Positions 43,644-52,039 of a DNA stretch of 64,000 nucleotides are shown one piece after another. Made by a program: the position numbers and the translations under genes. The notes under the pieces were generated by a model. It did not search any database, was not told the origin of the DNA, and saw only the letters and a list, made by a program, of their open reading frames with translations. Position 1 is the first letter of the stretch; every line of letters begins with the position of its first letter. Source of the DNA: UBA7985 sp965661545 (GTDB lineage Bacteria; Pseudomonadota; Alphaproteobacteria; UBA7985). The DNA lies in the NCBI GenBank assembly GCA_965661545.1, contig CBFIEF010000013.1, positions 1 through 64,000 on the forward strand, in the 5' to 3' direction.

Positions 43644-43661
43644 TGTAAACGCTTGTTTACA
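43644..43661. promoter_or_regulatory. Palindromic operator, TetR type
   Basis: TGTAAACGCTTGTTTACA is a perfect inverted repeat (7-base arms around GCTT). It sits between the TetR gene stop and the iorA start. A TATAGG-like -10 for iorA lies next to it on the minus strand. Binding by the TetR protein encoded at 43716-44345 is inference. Confidence 0.7.
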
Positions 43662-43685
43662 CATACCTATAATCGGTTCTTTCTG

Positions 43686-43703
43686 ATTTCACTATACTGA
43701 AAT
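43686..43703. repeat. Near-palindrome between tetR stop and iorA promoter
   Basis: ATTTCACTATACTGAAAT has perfect 6-base arms (ATTTCA/TGAAAT). It may be a second regulator site or a weak end-signal for tetR. Confidence 0.5.
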
Positions 43704-43715
43704 GAAAATTTCTTC

Positions 43716-44345
43716 TCACGCATCGACAATGGCCTGTAACGCTTGTCCCAGGATGTCTTCAAAGTCAGATAAGCCATCGGGGTCGTGGGGCAACTTGACG
43801 ACGCGCTCGATCACGTCAACGCCCAGGATTACAGACAGGATCAAGCGCGATTTCATCCGCGCCCGCGTCGTTGAGCCATAATGCAGCGCAAACGGCTCAA
43901 TCAACCGGCACTCGACTGAGCGATGCACCATCTCCCCCACCGACTTACTTTGGGCTGAGCGCAGTAAAATCAGAAACGGGTCAACATCGGGCTCTGTCCC
44001 CACTTTCTTGACCATCACAGCGGCCAGAACACGGCCCCATGTTGCCTGCTCCCGCCCCAGTAGATCACCAGCATCGCCCTGCGCCTCAAGCACTGCCTCG
44101 AACAGGCCTTGCTTACTGCCAAAATAACGGTTCACCAGCGCCGGGTTCACCGATGCGGCCTGCGCAATATCCCGCACGCCCACGTCATCAAAGCCCGCTG
44201 CCGTGAAGGCACGCTCGGCATGGTGCAGCAGCACCGATTTGGTGTCTTCTGCGCTATAGCGGCGTTTGAGTTTGGTCGTTGGTTGGCCCACAGGCTCCCA
44301 CTGGCTGTACTGTGTTTGTGTGGAGTGCAGTCCTGACACTTTCAC
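43716..44345 (-). CDS. TetR family transcriptional regulator
   Basis: The 209-residue protein has a TetR helix-turn-helix: RAFTAAGFDDVGVRDIAQAASVNPALVNRYFGSKQGLFEAVL (about residues 43-90). The C-terminal ligand domain is of the TetR_C type with no recognisable ligand. The start is GTG 44345 without a good ribosome site; a later GTG/ATG could be used, because the first about 35 residues look extra. It lies just upstream of the molybdenum hydroxylase operon on the same strand, with a palindrome in between, so it probably controls that operon. Confidence 0.85.
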   Translation of the reverse strand: MKVSGLHSTQTQYSQWEPVGQPTTKLKRRYSAEDTKSVLLHHAERAFTAAGFDDVGVRDIAQAASVNPALVNRYFGSKQGLFEAVLEAQGDAGDLLGREQATWGRVLAAVMVKKVGTEPDVDPFLILLRSAQSKSVGEMVHRSVECRLIEPFALHYGSTTRARMKSRLILSVILGVDVIERVVKLPHDPDGLSDFEDILGQALQAIVDA

Positions 44346-44360
44346 AAAATCACTGCAAGG

Positions 44361-45308
44361 CTAGCCGTTGGCCTGCGTCGCCCGGTCCCGCTGTGCGGTC
44401 ACACGCTCGCGCCAGATGATGAAGAGACCCGAGCTGACAATAATCGCAATCCCAACCCACTTGAGCGCGTTGGGTACGTAGTCCCAGATCATCCACCCCA
44501 GAATGACGCCTGTGACAATCTCCAGATACTGGATTGGCGCCAGTATAGACGCCGGCGCCCGCTTAAACGCTTGAACCAATATCAGGTGGTTCACGGTTGC
44601 GATCAGCCCAAACACAGCCAGCATGAGCCACAGCACCGACGACGGCGGCGGCGTAATCTGGAGCACGCGCACGTCCAGCGGGTCAAAAATCAGCAACGCA
44701 GCGCCGAGGAAGATCGCACCGGAAACGCCCGTATAAGCCTGCATCAGCATCGGCTCCTCGTCCTGGCTCAATTGCCGGGTGAGGATCAGGTAAAACGCGA
44801 ACAAGAACGCCACGCCCAGCGGCAAGAACGCCACCCAACCCAGCTCGTCAAAACTCGGCTGAATAACAAACAGCGCGCCAATAAAGCCAACCGCGCATGC
44901 CGCATAGCGCCGCCAGCCCACATTCTCGCGCAGGATCAACCCGCTCAGCAGCGTCAGGAACATCGGCTCAACAAAGAAAATCGCCATAGCGTCGGCGACG
45001 TGCATGCTTTCCAGTGCGAGGACAAACAGCACCGTAACCATCGCCATCAACACCCCGCGCAAGGCGTGCAGGTGGGCCTTGCTCTTGGGCCACAGCCGCC
45101 GCGGACCAAAGCGCCAAATCACCAGCGGCACCAGCACCAGCGATTGCACCGCAAAGCGCGCAAAGGCGATCGTGCCGCTCGATACGTGATCGGTGGCGAG
45201 CTTAGCAATCGTGTCCTGAAACGGGGCAATCAGCGAGAACGCCACCATCAGCAAAGCGCCGATCATGATGTCTCCGCCGACCAGCGAGGCTTGGTTCTTG
45301 GCGGTCAT
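44361..45308 (-). CDS. EamA/DMT-family exporter
   Basis: The 315-residue protein has ten predicted membrane segments in two EamA repeats (MIGALLMVAFSLIAPFQDTIAKLATDHVSSGTIAFARF; GVSGAIFLGAALLIFD...LMLAVFGLIATVNHLILVQAF). Members export metabolites such as amino acids, purines or drugs; substrate is not readable. It ends 15 bases upstream of the tetR start, so transcription could continue into tetR and the hydroxylase operon. Its ATG (45308) is set by the family start and the membrane helix. Confidence 0.88.
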   Translation of the reverse strand: MTAKNQASLVGGDIMIGALLMVAFSLIAPFQDTIAKLATDHVSSGTIAFARFAVQSLVLVPLVIWRFGPRRLWPKSKAHLHALRGVLMAMVTVLFVLALESMHVADAMAIFFVEPMFLTLLSGLILRENVGWRRYAACAVGFIGALFVIQPSFDELGWVAFLPLGVAFLFAFYLILTRQLSQDEEPMLMQAYTGVSGAIFLGAALLIFDPLDVRVLQITPPPSSVLWLMLAVFGLIATVNHLILVQAFKRAPASILAPIQYLEIVTGVILGWMIWDYVPNALKWVGIAIIVSSGLFIIWRERVTAQRDRATQANG

Positions 45309-45406
45309 TCAGCGCTGATGAACCATCGCCGATGCGCCGTCCAGTGCATTTCCGTCACGGCGCCCGTCGTCTTTCGACCAAAGCAGGCTCACTGAGACAA
45401 ACAAAA

Positions 45407-45432
45407 CGGGCTGCAAGCACCCTTGCAGCCCG
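45407..45432 (-). terminator. Intrinsic terminator for the small secreted protein gene
   Basis: Perfect arms CGGGCTGCAA / TTGCAGCCCG with a 6-base loop. On the minus strand a T-rich run (TTTTGTTT) follows. Confidence 0.8.
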
Positions 45433-45490
45433 AATCATAGCGCGAAAACACGCGATCTTAGCCCAAAAGGTTTTGGGCAACGCGGGGCTT

Positions 45491-45805
45491 TTACGGTCTT
45501 AAAGCTCGGCGCTCACACCTGTTGAGGCGTCTGGATACGCGCTCAATCTTGCGGGTCGCACGACGGTGCTTGGCTTCCAACTCTGCTGTTTCCACCAAGC
45601 TCAGGCCTGGCTGCAAAAGCTGGTTCCAAAGACCCCAGCGAAGATTACCCAAGCTGCCAAGCTTTACCTGCAATTCACCGCAGGCCGCTTGGACCTTACA
45701 CTCAGCTGTTTCAGCGTTGGCCTCTCCGCAATTCAGCGGTGGCGCTGGCGAGAAAGCTTGTGCTGGAGCCGCAAAGGCGCAAAGAGCGACGGCAGAAACG
45801 GTCAT
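45491..45805 (-). CDS. Small secreted protein, unknown function
   Basis: The 104-residue product has a signal peptide (MTVSAVALCAFAAPAQAF) and a mature part with four Cys residues in two pairs (NCGEANAETAECKVQAACGEL; NRCERR), likely disulfide-bonded, and a basic C-terminal helix. The family is unknown. The ATG at 45805 is 18 bases from an AAAGGA site, and a run of nine T lies between them, so the true start may lie upstream if the run is misread. A terminator follows the gene. Confidence 0.6.
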   Translation of the reverse strand: MTVSAVALCAFAAPAQAFSPAPPLNCGEANAETAECKVQAACGELQVKLGSLGNLRWGLWNQLLQPGLSLVETAELEAKHRRATRKIERVSRRLNRCERRALRP

Positions 45806-46056
45806 GAATGTTAAAAAAAAATATTCCTTTGTAAAGACAGCGACAGGTCAACAGCCTGCCTAATATCCCCGTAATGAGCGCATCTTTAGAACCCTTTTTA
45901 TTCTTTTTTAAGTCTTTTCTTAATTATACGAAGCCCTATAAAAAGGCATATAAAATAAGATATCGCGCCCAATGCCACCCAACCGGCATGCGAAGAAGTG
46001 CGGCGGGCTGACGGTTTTGGGTTCAAGGTTTGGGCGGCAGCGCTTATACCGGCACC

Positions 46057-46539
46057 ATGATTCGAATTCTTGTTGATGCTGATGCTTGTCCGGTAAAGGA
46101 CGAGATCTATAAAATCGCCGATCGGCACCGTCTGCCGGTAACGCTGGTGTCCAACAGCTACTTTCGCTTTCCCCGTGGGGGGTTGATCGAGCTGCAGGTG
46201 GTCAGCGATGGCTTTGACGCTGCTGACGACTGGATCGCTGAAAATGCGACGCCAGCGAGCGTGGTAATTACCGCCGATATCCTGCTCGCCCAACGCTGCT
46301 TGGACGTTGGTGCGACGGTTTTATCCAACACCGGCAAGCCCTTTACCGACGCCAGCATCGGCAACGCCGTTGCCACGCGCGGGATCATGGCGGATCTCAG
46401 ATCATCTGTGGGGTCAAAAAGCGATGGGCCGAGTTCTGGCGGTGGGCATGTGGGCGGGCCAGCGCCGTTTTCCAAGGCGGACCGCTCGCGGTTCTTGCAA
46501 GCACTTCACGAAGCGATTGAGCGCCTGAAACGGGGTTAG
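46057..46539 (+). CDS. yaiI: YaiI/YqxD (UPF0178) family protein
   Basis: From ATG 46057 the protein has 160 residues with the family pattern: RILVDADACPVKDEIYKIADRHRLPVTLVSN at the start, VVSDGFDAADDWIAENATPASVVITADILLA and the SGGGHVGGPAPFSKADRSRFLQALHEAIERL tail. The acidic set and NYN/PIN-like fold suggest a metal-dependent nuclease, but function is not established. It converges with the DUF1989 gene, with a 4-base overlap. The 250-base region before it shows no other gene that I could support. Confidence 0.9.
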   Translation: MIRILVDADACPVKDEIYKIADRHRLPVTLVSNSYFRFPRGGLIELQVVSDGFDAADDWIAENATPASVVITADILLAQRCLDVGATVLSNTGKPFTDASIGNAVATRGIMADLRSSVGSKSDGPSSGGGHVGGPAPFSKADRSRFLQALHEAIERLKRG

Positions 46540-47408
46540 GACAGGCCGTGGGTGCAGTCGTAACCGTTTCGCGGCGGTGACTGCCAGTTTGCCCGTGCCA
46601 ACGCGTCATTGGTGGGCTGGTAAACCTCGACCTTAAGCGGGTGGCACGCCGCGACATCCGAAGAATGCTCCGCCGAACAATCCCCGCCCGGACATGCCGA
46701 AAGCGCGCCCAGCAGGTCAATTTCCGCGAAAAACTCAATGTAGTCACCCGGTCGGACGGGACTGGATTTCATGAAATATTGCTGCGTATCACGGGTGAAG
46801 CCTGTGCACATAAATACATTCAGCACGTCGTGAACATCGGCCTCAACCTCATGAATGGGCCGCCCGGTTTTGGCCGCCAAGGTACGACTGAGGTTTGAGT
46901 GGCAGCAATTGTGATACTGCGCCCCACTCAGCGTGTTTGCCGTATACGGATCGCAGCGGGTGCCAATGACATCGTGAACGGACCCGCCAAAAGCATCAAA
47001 ACCGTACCAATCCAGCGTATCCGCCGTGATCGTTGCCATCGGACGCATATGCGGAAAACTGGTCCACATGCGGTCGCCGGTCGACAGGTGCGTGCCGTGC
47101 AGCGCGCGGGTTTTGCCGGTGTAGAAGCGCTCGGACAGATCGTTGGCGTTCCACAGGTTCAAATCACCCACTTGCGGACCATCAACCGAGTAAATCCGGA
47201 AGAAATGCCCGGCTGGAACCTCGAACGTCACCGCATCCCGCGCCGGGGCTGTCGCCTCGTCGATCTTGGTCATCCCCTCTCGCGCCGCGCGATACAGCGG
47301 CATGGGAGCCGGGGGCAAGGTGTCCACGGGATAGCAAATGACAGGCTCAACGCTCAACCGCTGATCGGCGTCAGAAGGCCGGGCAAATTCGGGGTTTTTC
47401 AGCTTCAT
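46536..47408 (-). CDS. Urea carboxylase-associated family protein (DUF1989)
   Basis: From ATG 47408 (GGAGGAG 9 bases upstream) the protein has 290 residues. It matches DUF1989: FEVPAGHFFRIYSVDGPQVGDLNLWNANDLSERFYTGKTRALHGTHLSTGDRMWTSFPHMRPMATI, then HDVIGTRCDPYTAN, CHSNLSRTL and VHDVLNVFMCTGF. Cys residues in the CHSNL and CPGGDCS segments could bind metal. In other bacteria these proteins lie beside urea carboxylase, but no urea genes are present here; a betaine-type ABC transporter lies upstream. Function is unknown. Confidence 0.85.
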   Translation of the reverse strand: MKLKNPEFARPSDADQRLSVEPVICYPVDTLPPAPMPLYRAAREGMTKIDEATAPARDAVTFEVPAGHFFRIYSVDGPQVGDLNLWNANDLSERFYTGKTRALHGTHLSTGDRMWTSFPHMRPMATITADTLDWYGFDAFGGSVHDVIGTRCDPYTANTLSGAQYHNCCHSNLSRTLAAKTGRPIHEVEADVHDVLNVFMCTGFTRDTQQYFMKSSPVRPGDYIEFFAEIDLLGALSACPGGDCSAEHSSDVAACHPLKVEVYQPTNDALARANWQSPPRNGYDCTHGLS

Positions 47409-47446
47409 GATGCGGTCTCCTCCTGCGGTCCCTTTTGCCAAGAAAA

Positions 47447-47476
47447 AGCCCCCACTGCCAAGGGGCAATGAGGGCT
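47447..47476. terminator. Hairpin terminator between DUF1989 gene and the anchored protein gene
   Basis: Arms AGCCCCCACTGCC and GGCAATGAGGGCT (two mismatches) are flanked by GATTTTTT on one strand and TTTTTCTTGG on the other. It most likely ends the 47515-48117 gene. Confidence 0.65.
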
Positions 47477-47514
47477 GATTTTTTCGCCAATTTCGCGGTC
47501 AAAGCGACCGTGAT

Positions 47515-48117
47515 TTACTTCGGCATCTGAGAAACAACGCCGCCAGAGATGGCTTCCTCAGGCGTGTACGCCTTCGAGTACTGAATATCCGGGAAGCGAT
47601 CTTCCTTCATGTAGAAGGACCGACGGGAGAAGACCGCAACTTCAACTTCATCGTAGATCTTACCCGGCACCAAATCTTCAAGCAGGATGATGTTCTTCCG
47701 GCGTTTTGCGTAACGCTCGGAGAAATCCGTACCGGCCATTGGCTCGACTTTGAGGTTGTAGCGCGCCTCAACAAAACCACCGTTAACCGACAAGCGGGTC
47801 AGACAGGTTTTCTTGGTCCGCGTGCTTGGGCTGACTTCGCGGGATTCGATGTCGTTTTTTGCAAGCTCAGCGTCGATGCTGTCCTTGGTTGCCTGCAACT
47901 CACTGCGCGAGGAAGCCGTCACGCGCTCGTCTTTCAGACCAGCGGACAGGTTCACGTAGAACCCAGACTCATCCAAGTAGCGATCCACCAGCTCACTGCG
48001 CAGGTAGTCTTTGACGTAATCCGCCGAACACGGTCCGGAGCGTTCACGCCCGTAGTTGATAAAGCCGCCGACGCCCATGAGCACAACGATTACGGCCCCG
48101 ATGATGTATTTAAGCAT
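47515..48117 (-). CDS. Membrane-anchored protein of unknown function
   Basis: The 200-residue protein has one N-terminal membrane helix (MLKYIIGAVIVVLMGVGGFINY) and a soluble part with two Cys residues (SGPCSADYV; KKTCLTRL), probably on the outer face. It has no recognised domain. AGAGG precedes the ATG by 5 bases. It lies 53 bases after the ABC ATPase gene on the same strand and may be read through from the transporter operon; a functional link is not shown. Confidence 0.7.
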   Translation of the reverse strand: MLKYIIGAVIVVLMGVGGFINYGRERSGPCSADYVKDYLRSELVDRYLDESGFYVNLSAGLKDERVTASSRSELQATKDSIDAELAKNDIESREVSPSTRTKKTCLTRLSVNGGFVEARYNLKVEPMAGTDFSERYAKRRKNIILLEDLVPGKIYDEVEVAVFSRRSFYMKEDRFPDIQYSKAYTPEEAISGGVVSQMPK

Positions 48118-48170
48118 TTTTGCCTCTTATCTCTTTCTTTAGTCCCAGATCGCGCCTGCGCGAGGACTAA

Positions 48171-49220
48171 TTACCGATAAACATTCCCTGACGCCGTTTC
48201 TGGCGCGGGACGTTCAATTGCATCAATGAGTGTTCGCATATCCAGCGCACCAACAGGCTTGCCGTCACGGATGACAGTCGCCGGGTTTGCCGGAGTGTCC
48301 TTCATCCGCTGCATCGCGTCTTCAAGCGCCAAGTCGTGATCGATTTCCACCGCTCCGCCTTTGCCCTTGGCGTCCATGATCGAACGCACTTTGAGGACGC
48401 GCCCCCGGTTGATGTCCATGATGAAGTCAGACACGTAATCGTCAATGGGACGAAGCACGATGTCCTGAGGATCACCCTGCTGAATCAGCCCGCCATCGCG
48501 AAGGATCGCGATGTCGTCGCCAATACGCAGCGCCTCATCAAGGTCGTGGGTAATGAAGATGATGGTCTTGTTCAGCTCTTTCTGCAGTTCGAGCAGAACA
48601 TCCTGCATGTCCGTACGGATCAGTGGATCAAGCGCCGAGAAGGCCTCATCCATCAGCAGAATGTCGGCATCGGTTGCCAACGCACGGGCAAGGCCCACAC
48701 GCTGCTGCATGCCGCCAGAAAGCTGGCTGGGGTAAGACTTTTCGAAGCCGGTCAGACCAACGCGGTCAATCCACTTCTGCGCCCGTTCCTTGGCTTCACC
48801 CGCACGCACACCCTGCAACCGCAGGCCGTATGCCGCATTGTCCGCAACGGTACGGTGCGGCATGAGGGCGAACTTCTGGAACACCATGCTCATCTTTTTC
48901 TGACGCAAGCTGCGAAGCTCTTTGTCATCCATTTTGAGCACGTCCACCCCGTCCACTTCGACCACACCGGCAGTGGGGTCAATCAGACGGTTGAGGTGAC
49001 GGATCAGCGTCGACTTACCCGAACCCGACAGGCCCATGATGACCTGTACGCGTTTTTCCGGGATATCGATGTTGATGTTATTGAGGCCAAGCACGTGGTT
49101 GTGCTGGGCAAGCAACTCCGGCTTGCCCAAACCATCCAACACGTACGGCAGCGCGTCTTGTGGGTTATTACCAAAAATCTTGTAGAGATTCTTGATCGAT
49201 ACCTTGATGTTTCCGCTCAT
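48171..49220 (-). CDS. proV: Glycine betaine/proline-type ABC transporter ATP-binding protein
   Basis: The 349-residue ATPase has Walker A GLSGSGKSTL (about 64-73), signature LSGGMQQRVGLARAL, Walker B ILLMDEAFSALDPLIRTDMQ and the H-loop FITHDLDEAL. After about residue 280 a CBS-like domain (AVEIDHDLALEDAMQRMKD..GALDMRTLID) follows. The ALPYVLDGLGKPELLAQHNHVLGLNNI N-terminal region matches ProV/OpuAA. It energises uptake of betaine-type quaternary amines. The gene begins 3 bases after the permease stop and ends before a small anchored protein. Choline, proline betaine or carnitine are alternative substrates. Confidence 0.9.
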   Translation of the reverse strand: MSGNIKVSIKNLYKIFGNNPQDALPYVLDGLGKPELLAQHNHVLGLNNINIDIPEKRVQVIMGLSGSGKSTLIRHLNRLIDPTAGVVEVDGVDVLKMDDKELRSLRQKKMSMVFQKFALMPHRTVADNAAYGLRLQGVRAGEAKERAQKWIDRVGLTGFEKSYPSQLSGGMQQRVGLARALATDADILLMDEAFSALDPLIRTDMQDVLLELQKELNKTIIFITHDLDEALRIGDDIAILRDGGLIQQGDPQDIVLRPIDDYVSDFIMDINRGRVLKVRSIMDAKGKGGAVEIDHDLALEDAMQRMKDTPANPATVIRDGKPVGALDMRTLIDAIERPAPETASGNVYR

Positions 49221-49222
49221 GC

Positions 49223-50374
49223 TTAGTGCCCTACCTTTCGGTGTTGCTGCATCCGCTCACCATAGAGGTGGAACGACCGGTCGATAACAATTGCGATCAA
49301 CGCAACGGCGAAACCAGACTGAAGGCCCAGCGCAAGGTTCACAGTACCCTGTGCCGAAAGGACTTCCGCCCCCAGGCCCGGAGCGCCAACCAGCGCAGCG
49401 ATAACCACCATCGCCAAGGCCATCATAATGGTCTGGTTGATACCCGCGAACACGTTCGGCAGTGCCAACGGAATCAGCGTACCAAACAGGCGCTGGAAGT
49501 AGGTGGCGCCAAAGGCGTGACTCGCCTCCACCACCTCGAACGGCACAAGCCTAATCCCGAGGTTGGTCAGGCGGACCACCGGCGGCATCGCGTAGATGAC
49601 CACCGCGATCAAACCCGCAACGGGGCTCACACCAAAGAGAATCAGGACCGGAATCAGGTAAACGAACGATGGCATGGTCTGCATGATATCCAAGACCGGC
49701 TTAATCGCGCGATCAACCGCATCAGATGCGGACATGAAGATGCCCAGCGGGATGCCAAAGGCGACACACAGCACGATCGACAAGATCATCAGCGAGAAGG
49801 TCTGGGACGCCAGATCCATCAGGCCGAAAATACCAATGAAGAACAACGCCCCCAGCGCCAGCAGGACGACGCCAACTTTGCGGGATACCCAGAACACCAG
49901 CAGCAGAACGAGCGCAAAGAAGACAGGCCAAGGCATGAAATCAATAAAGTCGCGCAGGTCGTTCATGGAGCGACGCAAGGGCAGAATGAATTCTTTAACG
50001 GCAGTACCGTAGGAGCCTGCGAAGTAGTCAAACGGCTGGTTGATGCCGCCCAAGTTCAGCAAGGCTTTGATATGAGAAGGCAGCGAAGGAAAATCGTTCA
50101 ACGCGTTCCATGACCAGTCAAAAGTCACGAAGAAGTTGTAGATGCCTTTCAGCAGTCCAAAACCCGAGTTGACGAGAATACGCGCCGTCTTAAAGAGGAT
50201 AACTGGGATATCCAAGATGGTTGGAATCAACCACTGGACAAAAGCCCAAAGTGTTAGTGGCAGGCTGATGAAGATGAACTTCCCCAAGCCGACAACCATA
50301 TTGAACAACAGTCCCGGAACAGTAAGTAAGAAGATCCAAATATCTCCAAACTCTTCGAATTTTAAGTCGCCCAT
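49223..50374 (-). CDS. proW: Glycine betaine/proline-type ABC transporter permease
   Basis: The 383-residue protein has about nine membrane segments. The first 160 residues are an extra hydrophobic region; the core contains FALVLLLVFWVSRKVGVVLLALGALFFIG and the ProW signature (SASDAVDRAIKPVLDIMQTMPSFVYLIPVLILFGVSPVAGLIAVVIYAMPPVVRLTNLGIRLVP) followed by AFGATYFQRLFGTLIPLALPNVFAGINQTIMMALAMVVIAALVG. The latter holds the EAA loop that contacts ProV. GGGAG lies 8 bases before the ATG. It sits between the binding-protein gene (after a hairpin) and proV. Confidence 0.9.
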   Translation of the reverse strand: MGDLKFEEFGDIWIFLLTVPGLLFNMVVGLGKFIFISLPLTLWAFVQWLIPTILDIPVILFKTARILVNSGFGLLKGIYNFFVTFDWSWNALNDFPSLPSHIKALLNLGGINQPFDYFAGSYGTAVKEFILPLRRSMNDLRDFIDFMPWPVFFALVLLLVFWVSRKVGVVLLALGALFFIGIFGLMDLASQTFSLMILSIVLCVAFGIPLGIFMSASDAVDRAIKPVLDIMQTMPSFVYLIPVLILFGVSPVAGLIAVVIYAMPPVVRLTNLGIRLVPFEVVEASHAFGATYFQRLFGTLIPLALPNVFAGINQTIMMALAMVVIAALVGAPGLGAEVLSAQGTVNLALGLQSGFAVALIAIVIDRSFHLYGERMQQHRKVGH

Positions 50375-50427
50375 CCGGAATGCTCCCTTAAGTTTTCACG
50401 GTACAGATGGTCTAATTTAGGCAAAAG

Positions 50428-50461
50428 GAAGGGGCCTGTCCTGACGGAAGCAGGCCCCTTC
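50428..50461 (-). terminator. Hairpin between binding-protein gene and permease gene
   Basis: Perfect 11-base arms GAAGGGGCCTG and CAGGCCCCTTC around a 12-base loop, followed on the minus strand by CCTTTTGCC. It lies between proX and proW, so it may be a partial terminator or stabiliser that raises the binding protein above the other subunits. Confidence 0.8.
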
Positions 50462-50487
50462 GATTTATTCAGCTATTGGCTTTCAGC

Positions 50488-51510
50488 TTAGAGAGCTGCC
50501 AGAACAGCGTCAGCTACGTCATCGTCAACCCAAGCGGTCCAGAGGTCCTGGTGCTCGCGCAGGAAGTGCTTAGCCGTTTCAGCTGCGGAAGCCTGGTTGG
50601 AAGCCATCCAGCCGTCCATAGCGCCGAGAATGCCCATTGGCAGTTCACGAGCGAGGATGAAGTCGTAAGCACCCGTGTCACGCAGCGCTGGGTTCGTAGC
50701 GGTTGCGATGTCAGAAGGGGTCCAAGATGTTGGCGTAACTTCACAGGTATCTGGAAGGCGGCCTTCGTCACGGTACTTCGTTACACAATCGTTCCAGAAC
50801 GCAGGTGTTACGGTATCTACACCCCAATCAAGGGAAACCAGCTCGTTCTCAATCGCAACAGCGGTTGGAGTCCAGTAGTAGCCGATCCAGTAACCGTTGG
50901 ACACGTTAGCGTCTACGATGATGGAGTTCATGCCCTCGAAGGAACCTGGGTTCTCAAGAGTCCAGCCCTTGTCGTCCATTTCCCACAGGTCAAAGAGCGC
51001 AGCGTTGCTGTGCTCACAACCCCAGCCAATACCAATTGGACAGCCGTAGAACGCGCCGGAGCCGTCAACGGTTGGGGAAGGGAACAGGTCTGGGCGAGCC
51101 AGAACTTCTGCAACAGTGTCAAGCTCTGGGAAATCTTCTGCAAACGCAGGAGAAACGTACCAGAATTCACCAGCCTCAGGGAAAGGCTTACCGGTCAGTT
51201 CGATTTCGCCATCAGCGATGGAGTCATTCAGAACGTCCTGGTCAACACCAAGGTTCCAGAATTCGGAAACCACAACAGCGTTGTCAGCACCCTGAGCCAG
51301 AGCAATCGTCTGAGTCGTAGAAGTAGGGGTAACAGTTACGGTACAGCCGTAACCGTGCTCCAGAACGAAACCGTCGATCTGAGCGAGAATCTGAGCGGTG
51401 GACCAGTTGGCTTCGCCAACGGTTACTTCACCACACTCGGCGTTAGCCGTAGCGCTAAAACCAAAAGCGGCTGTAGCGATAGAAGCTGCGATAAGCGCTA
51501 GCTTTTTCAT
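50488..51510 (-). CDS. proX: Glycine betaine-type ABC transporter substrate-binding protein
   Basis: From ATG 51510 (GGAGG 7 bases upstream) the protein has 340 residues and a signal peptide (MKKLALIAASIATAAFGFSATANA). The mature part has the OpuAC-type pattern: VTVGEANWSTAQILAQIDGFVLEHGYGCTV, AVVVSEFWNLG, EFWYVSPAF, MNSIIVDANVSNGYWIGYYWTPTAVAIE, and ILARELPMGILGAMDGWM. Several Trp/Tyr residues could form the aromatic cage that holds a quaternary amine. It is first in a proX-proW-proV order, followed by a hairpin. The exact ligand (betaine, choline, proline betaine) is not readable. Confidence 0.88.
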   Translation of the reverse strand: MKKLALIAASIATAAFGFSATANAECGEVTVGEANWSTAQILAQIDGFVLEHGYGCTVTVTPTSTTQTIALAQGADNAVVVSEFWNLGVDQDVLNDSIADGEIELTGKPFPEAGEFWYVSPAFAEDFPELDTVAEVLARPDLFPSPTVDGSGAFYGCPIGIGWGCEHSNAALFDLWEMDDKGWTLENPGSFEGMNSIIVDANVSNGYWIGYYWTPTAVAIENELVSLDWGVDTVTPAFWNDCVTKYRDEGRLPDTCEVTPTSWTPSDIATATNPALRDTGAYDFILARELPMGILGAMDGWMASNQASAAETAKHFLREHQDLWTAWVDDDVADAVLAAL

Positions 51511-52039
51511 GTGTATGTCCTCCCGAGACATTATTTTTCATGGGTGCAAAAAACGCAGAGCTCCTCCTCCGCGTCTGAACCAAGCGCAACGTAAGTAATA
51601 ATGACCAATTGAGTCAAACCTTTCTCCCACAGATGTCAGTGGAATTGCCTCACTTTTCGCCTCCTTGCCTCTTGTTGTCGCTTTCGTGAAATGAGTTGTC
51701 GCTTTGGTCGCGAAATTTTCACACTCTTAAGATGATTTCACACGGCATATGGTTACTTTAGGGGGATGCTGGTCGGACCATTTTCTTAGATTGCGTCTCA
51801 GATTTACAGAAATATCGCTGATTTTGTGCGAACTGTGACGGTTTTTCCTTAGCGGAACGTCAAACTGGCTTAGCCAAAGAAAGTCTAGTTTTGGCGGCTT
51901 ATCGCACGAAAAATACGGGTCGCTCTTGAGACAAGAGGCCCGGCAAGCCCCTTCTTTGGGGGCGAACAGAAAAAAGGCTCGACCACGCGGTCGCGCAGCA
52001 GAGCCTTGATACAGAAGTACCGTCGTCAAAGACCGTGAT
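51511..52039. promoter_or_regulatory. 529-base intergenic region upstream of proX
   Basis: AT-rich leader region. It contains an imperfect direct repeat, GTTGTCGCTTTCGTGAAA (51674-51691) and GTTGTCGCTTTGGTCGCGAAA (51695-51715), 21 bases apart, that is two helical turns. Such phased repeats are often regulator sites; this one lies about 165 bases before proX. A 100-codon open frame (51727-52029, minus strand) has no ribosome site or family pattern, and I read it as noise. The far end is the terminator for the aminotransferase operon. Confidence 0.5.
51974..52007 (-). terminator. Terminator of the glutarate-type operon
   Basis: AAGGCTC (51974-51980) pairs with GAGCCTT (52001-52007), with an inner GACC/GGTC pair. 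On the minus strand it is followed by TTTCTG. Confidence 0.7.

Noticed and set aside
45898..46293. 131-codon minus-strand frame with a hydrophobic end
   Set aside because: Most of it is antisense to yaiI; only the last about 30 codons lie in free DNA and no start was convincing there.
48336..50113. Two long plus-strand frames (296 and 295 codons)
   Set aside because: Antisense to proV and proW; compositions are His/Gln/Arg-rich without domains.
51727..52029. 100-codon minus-strand frame
   Set aside because: No ribosome site, no recognisable domain, and it overlaps the terminator of the aminotransferase operon.
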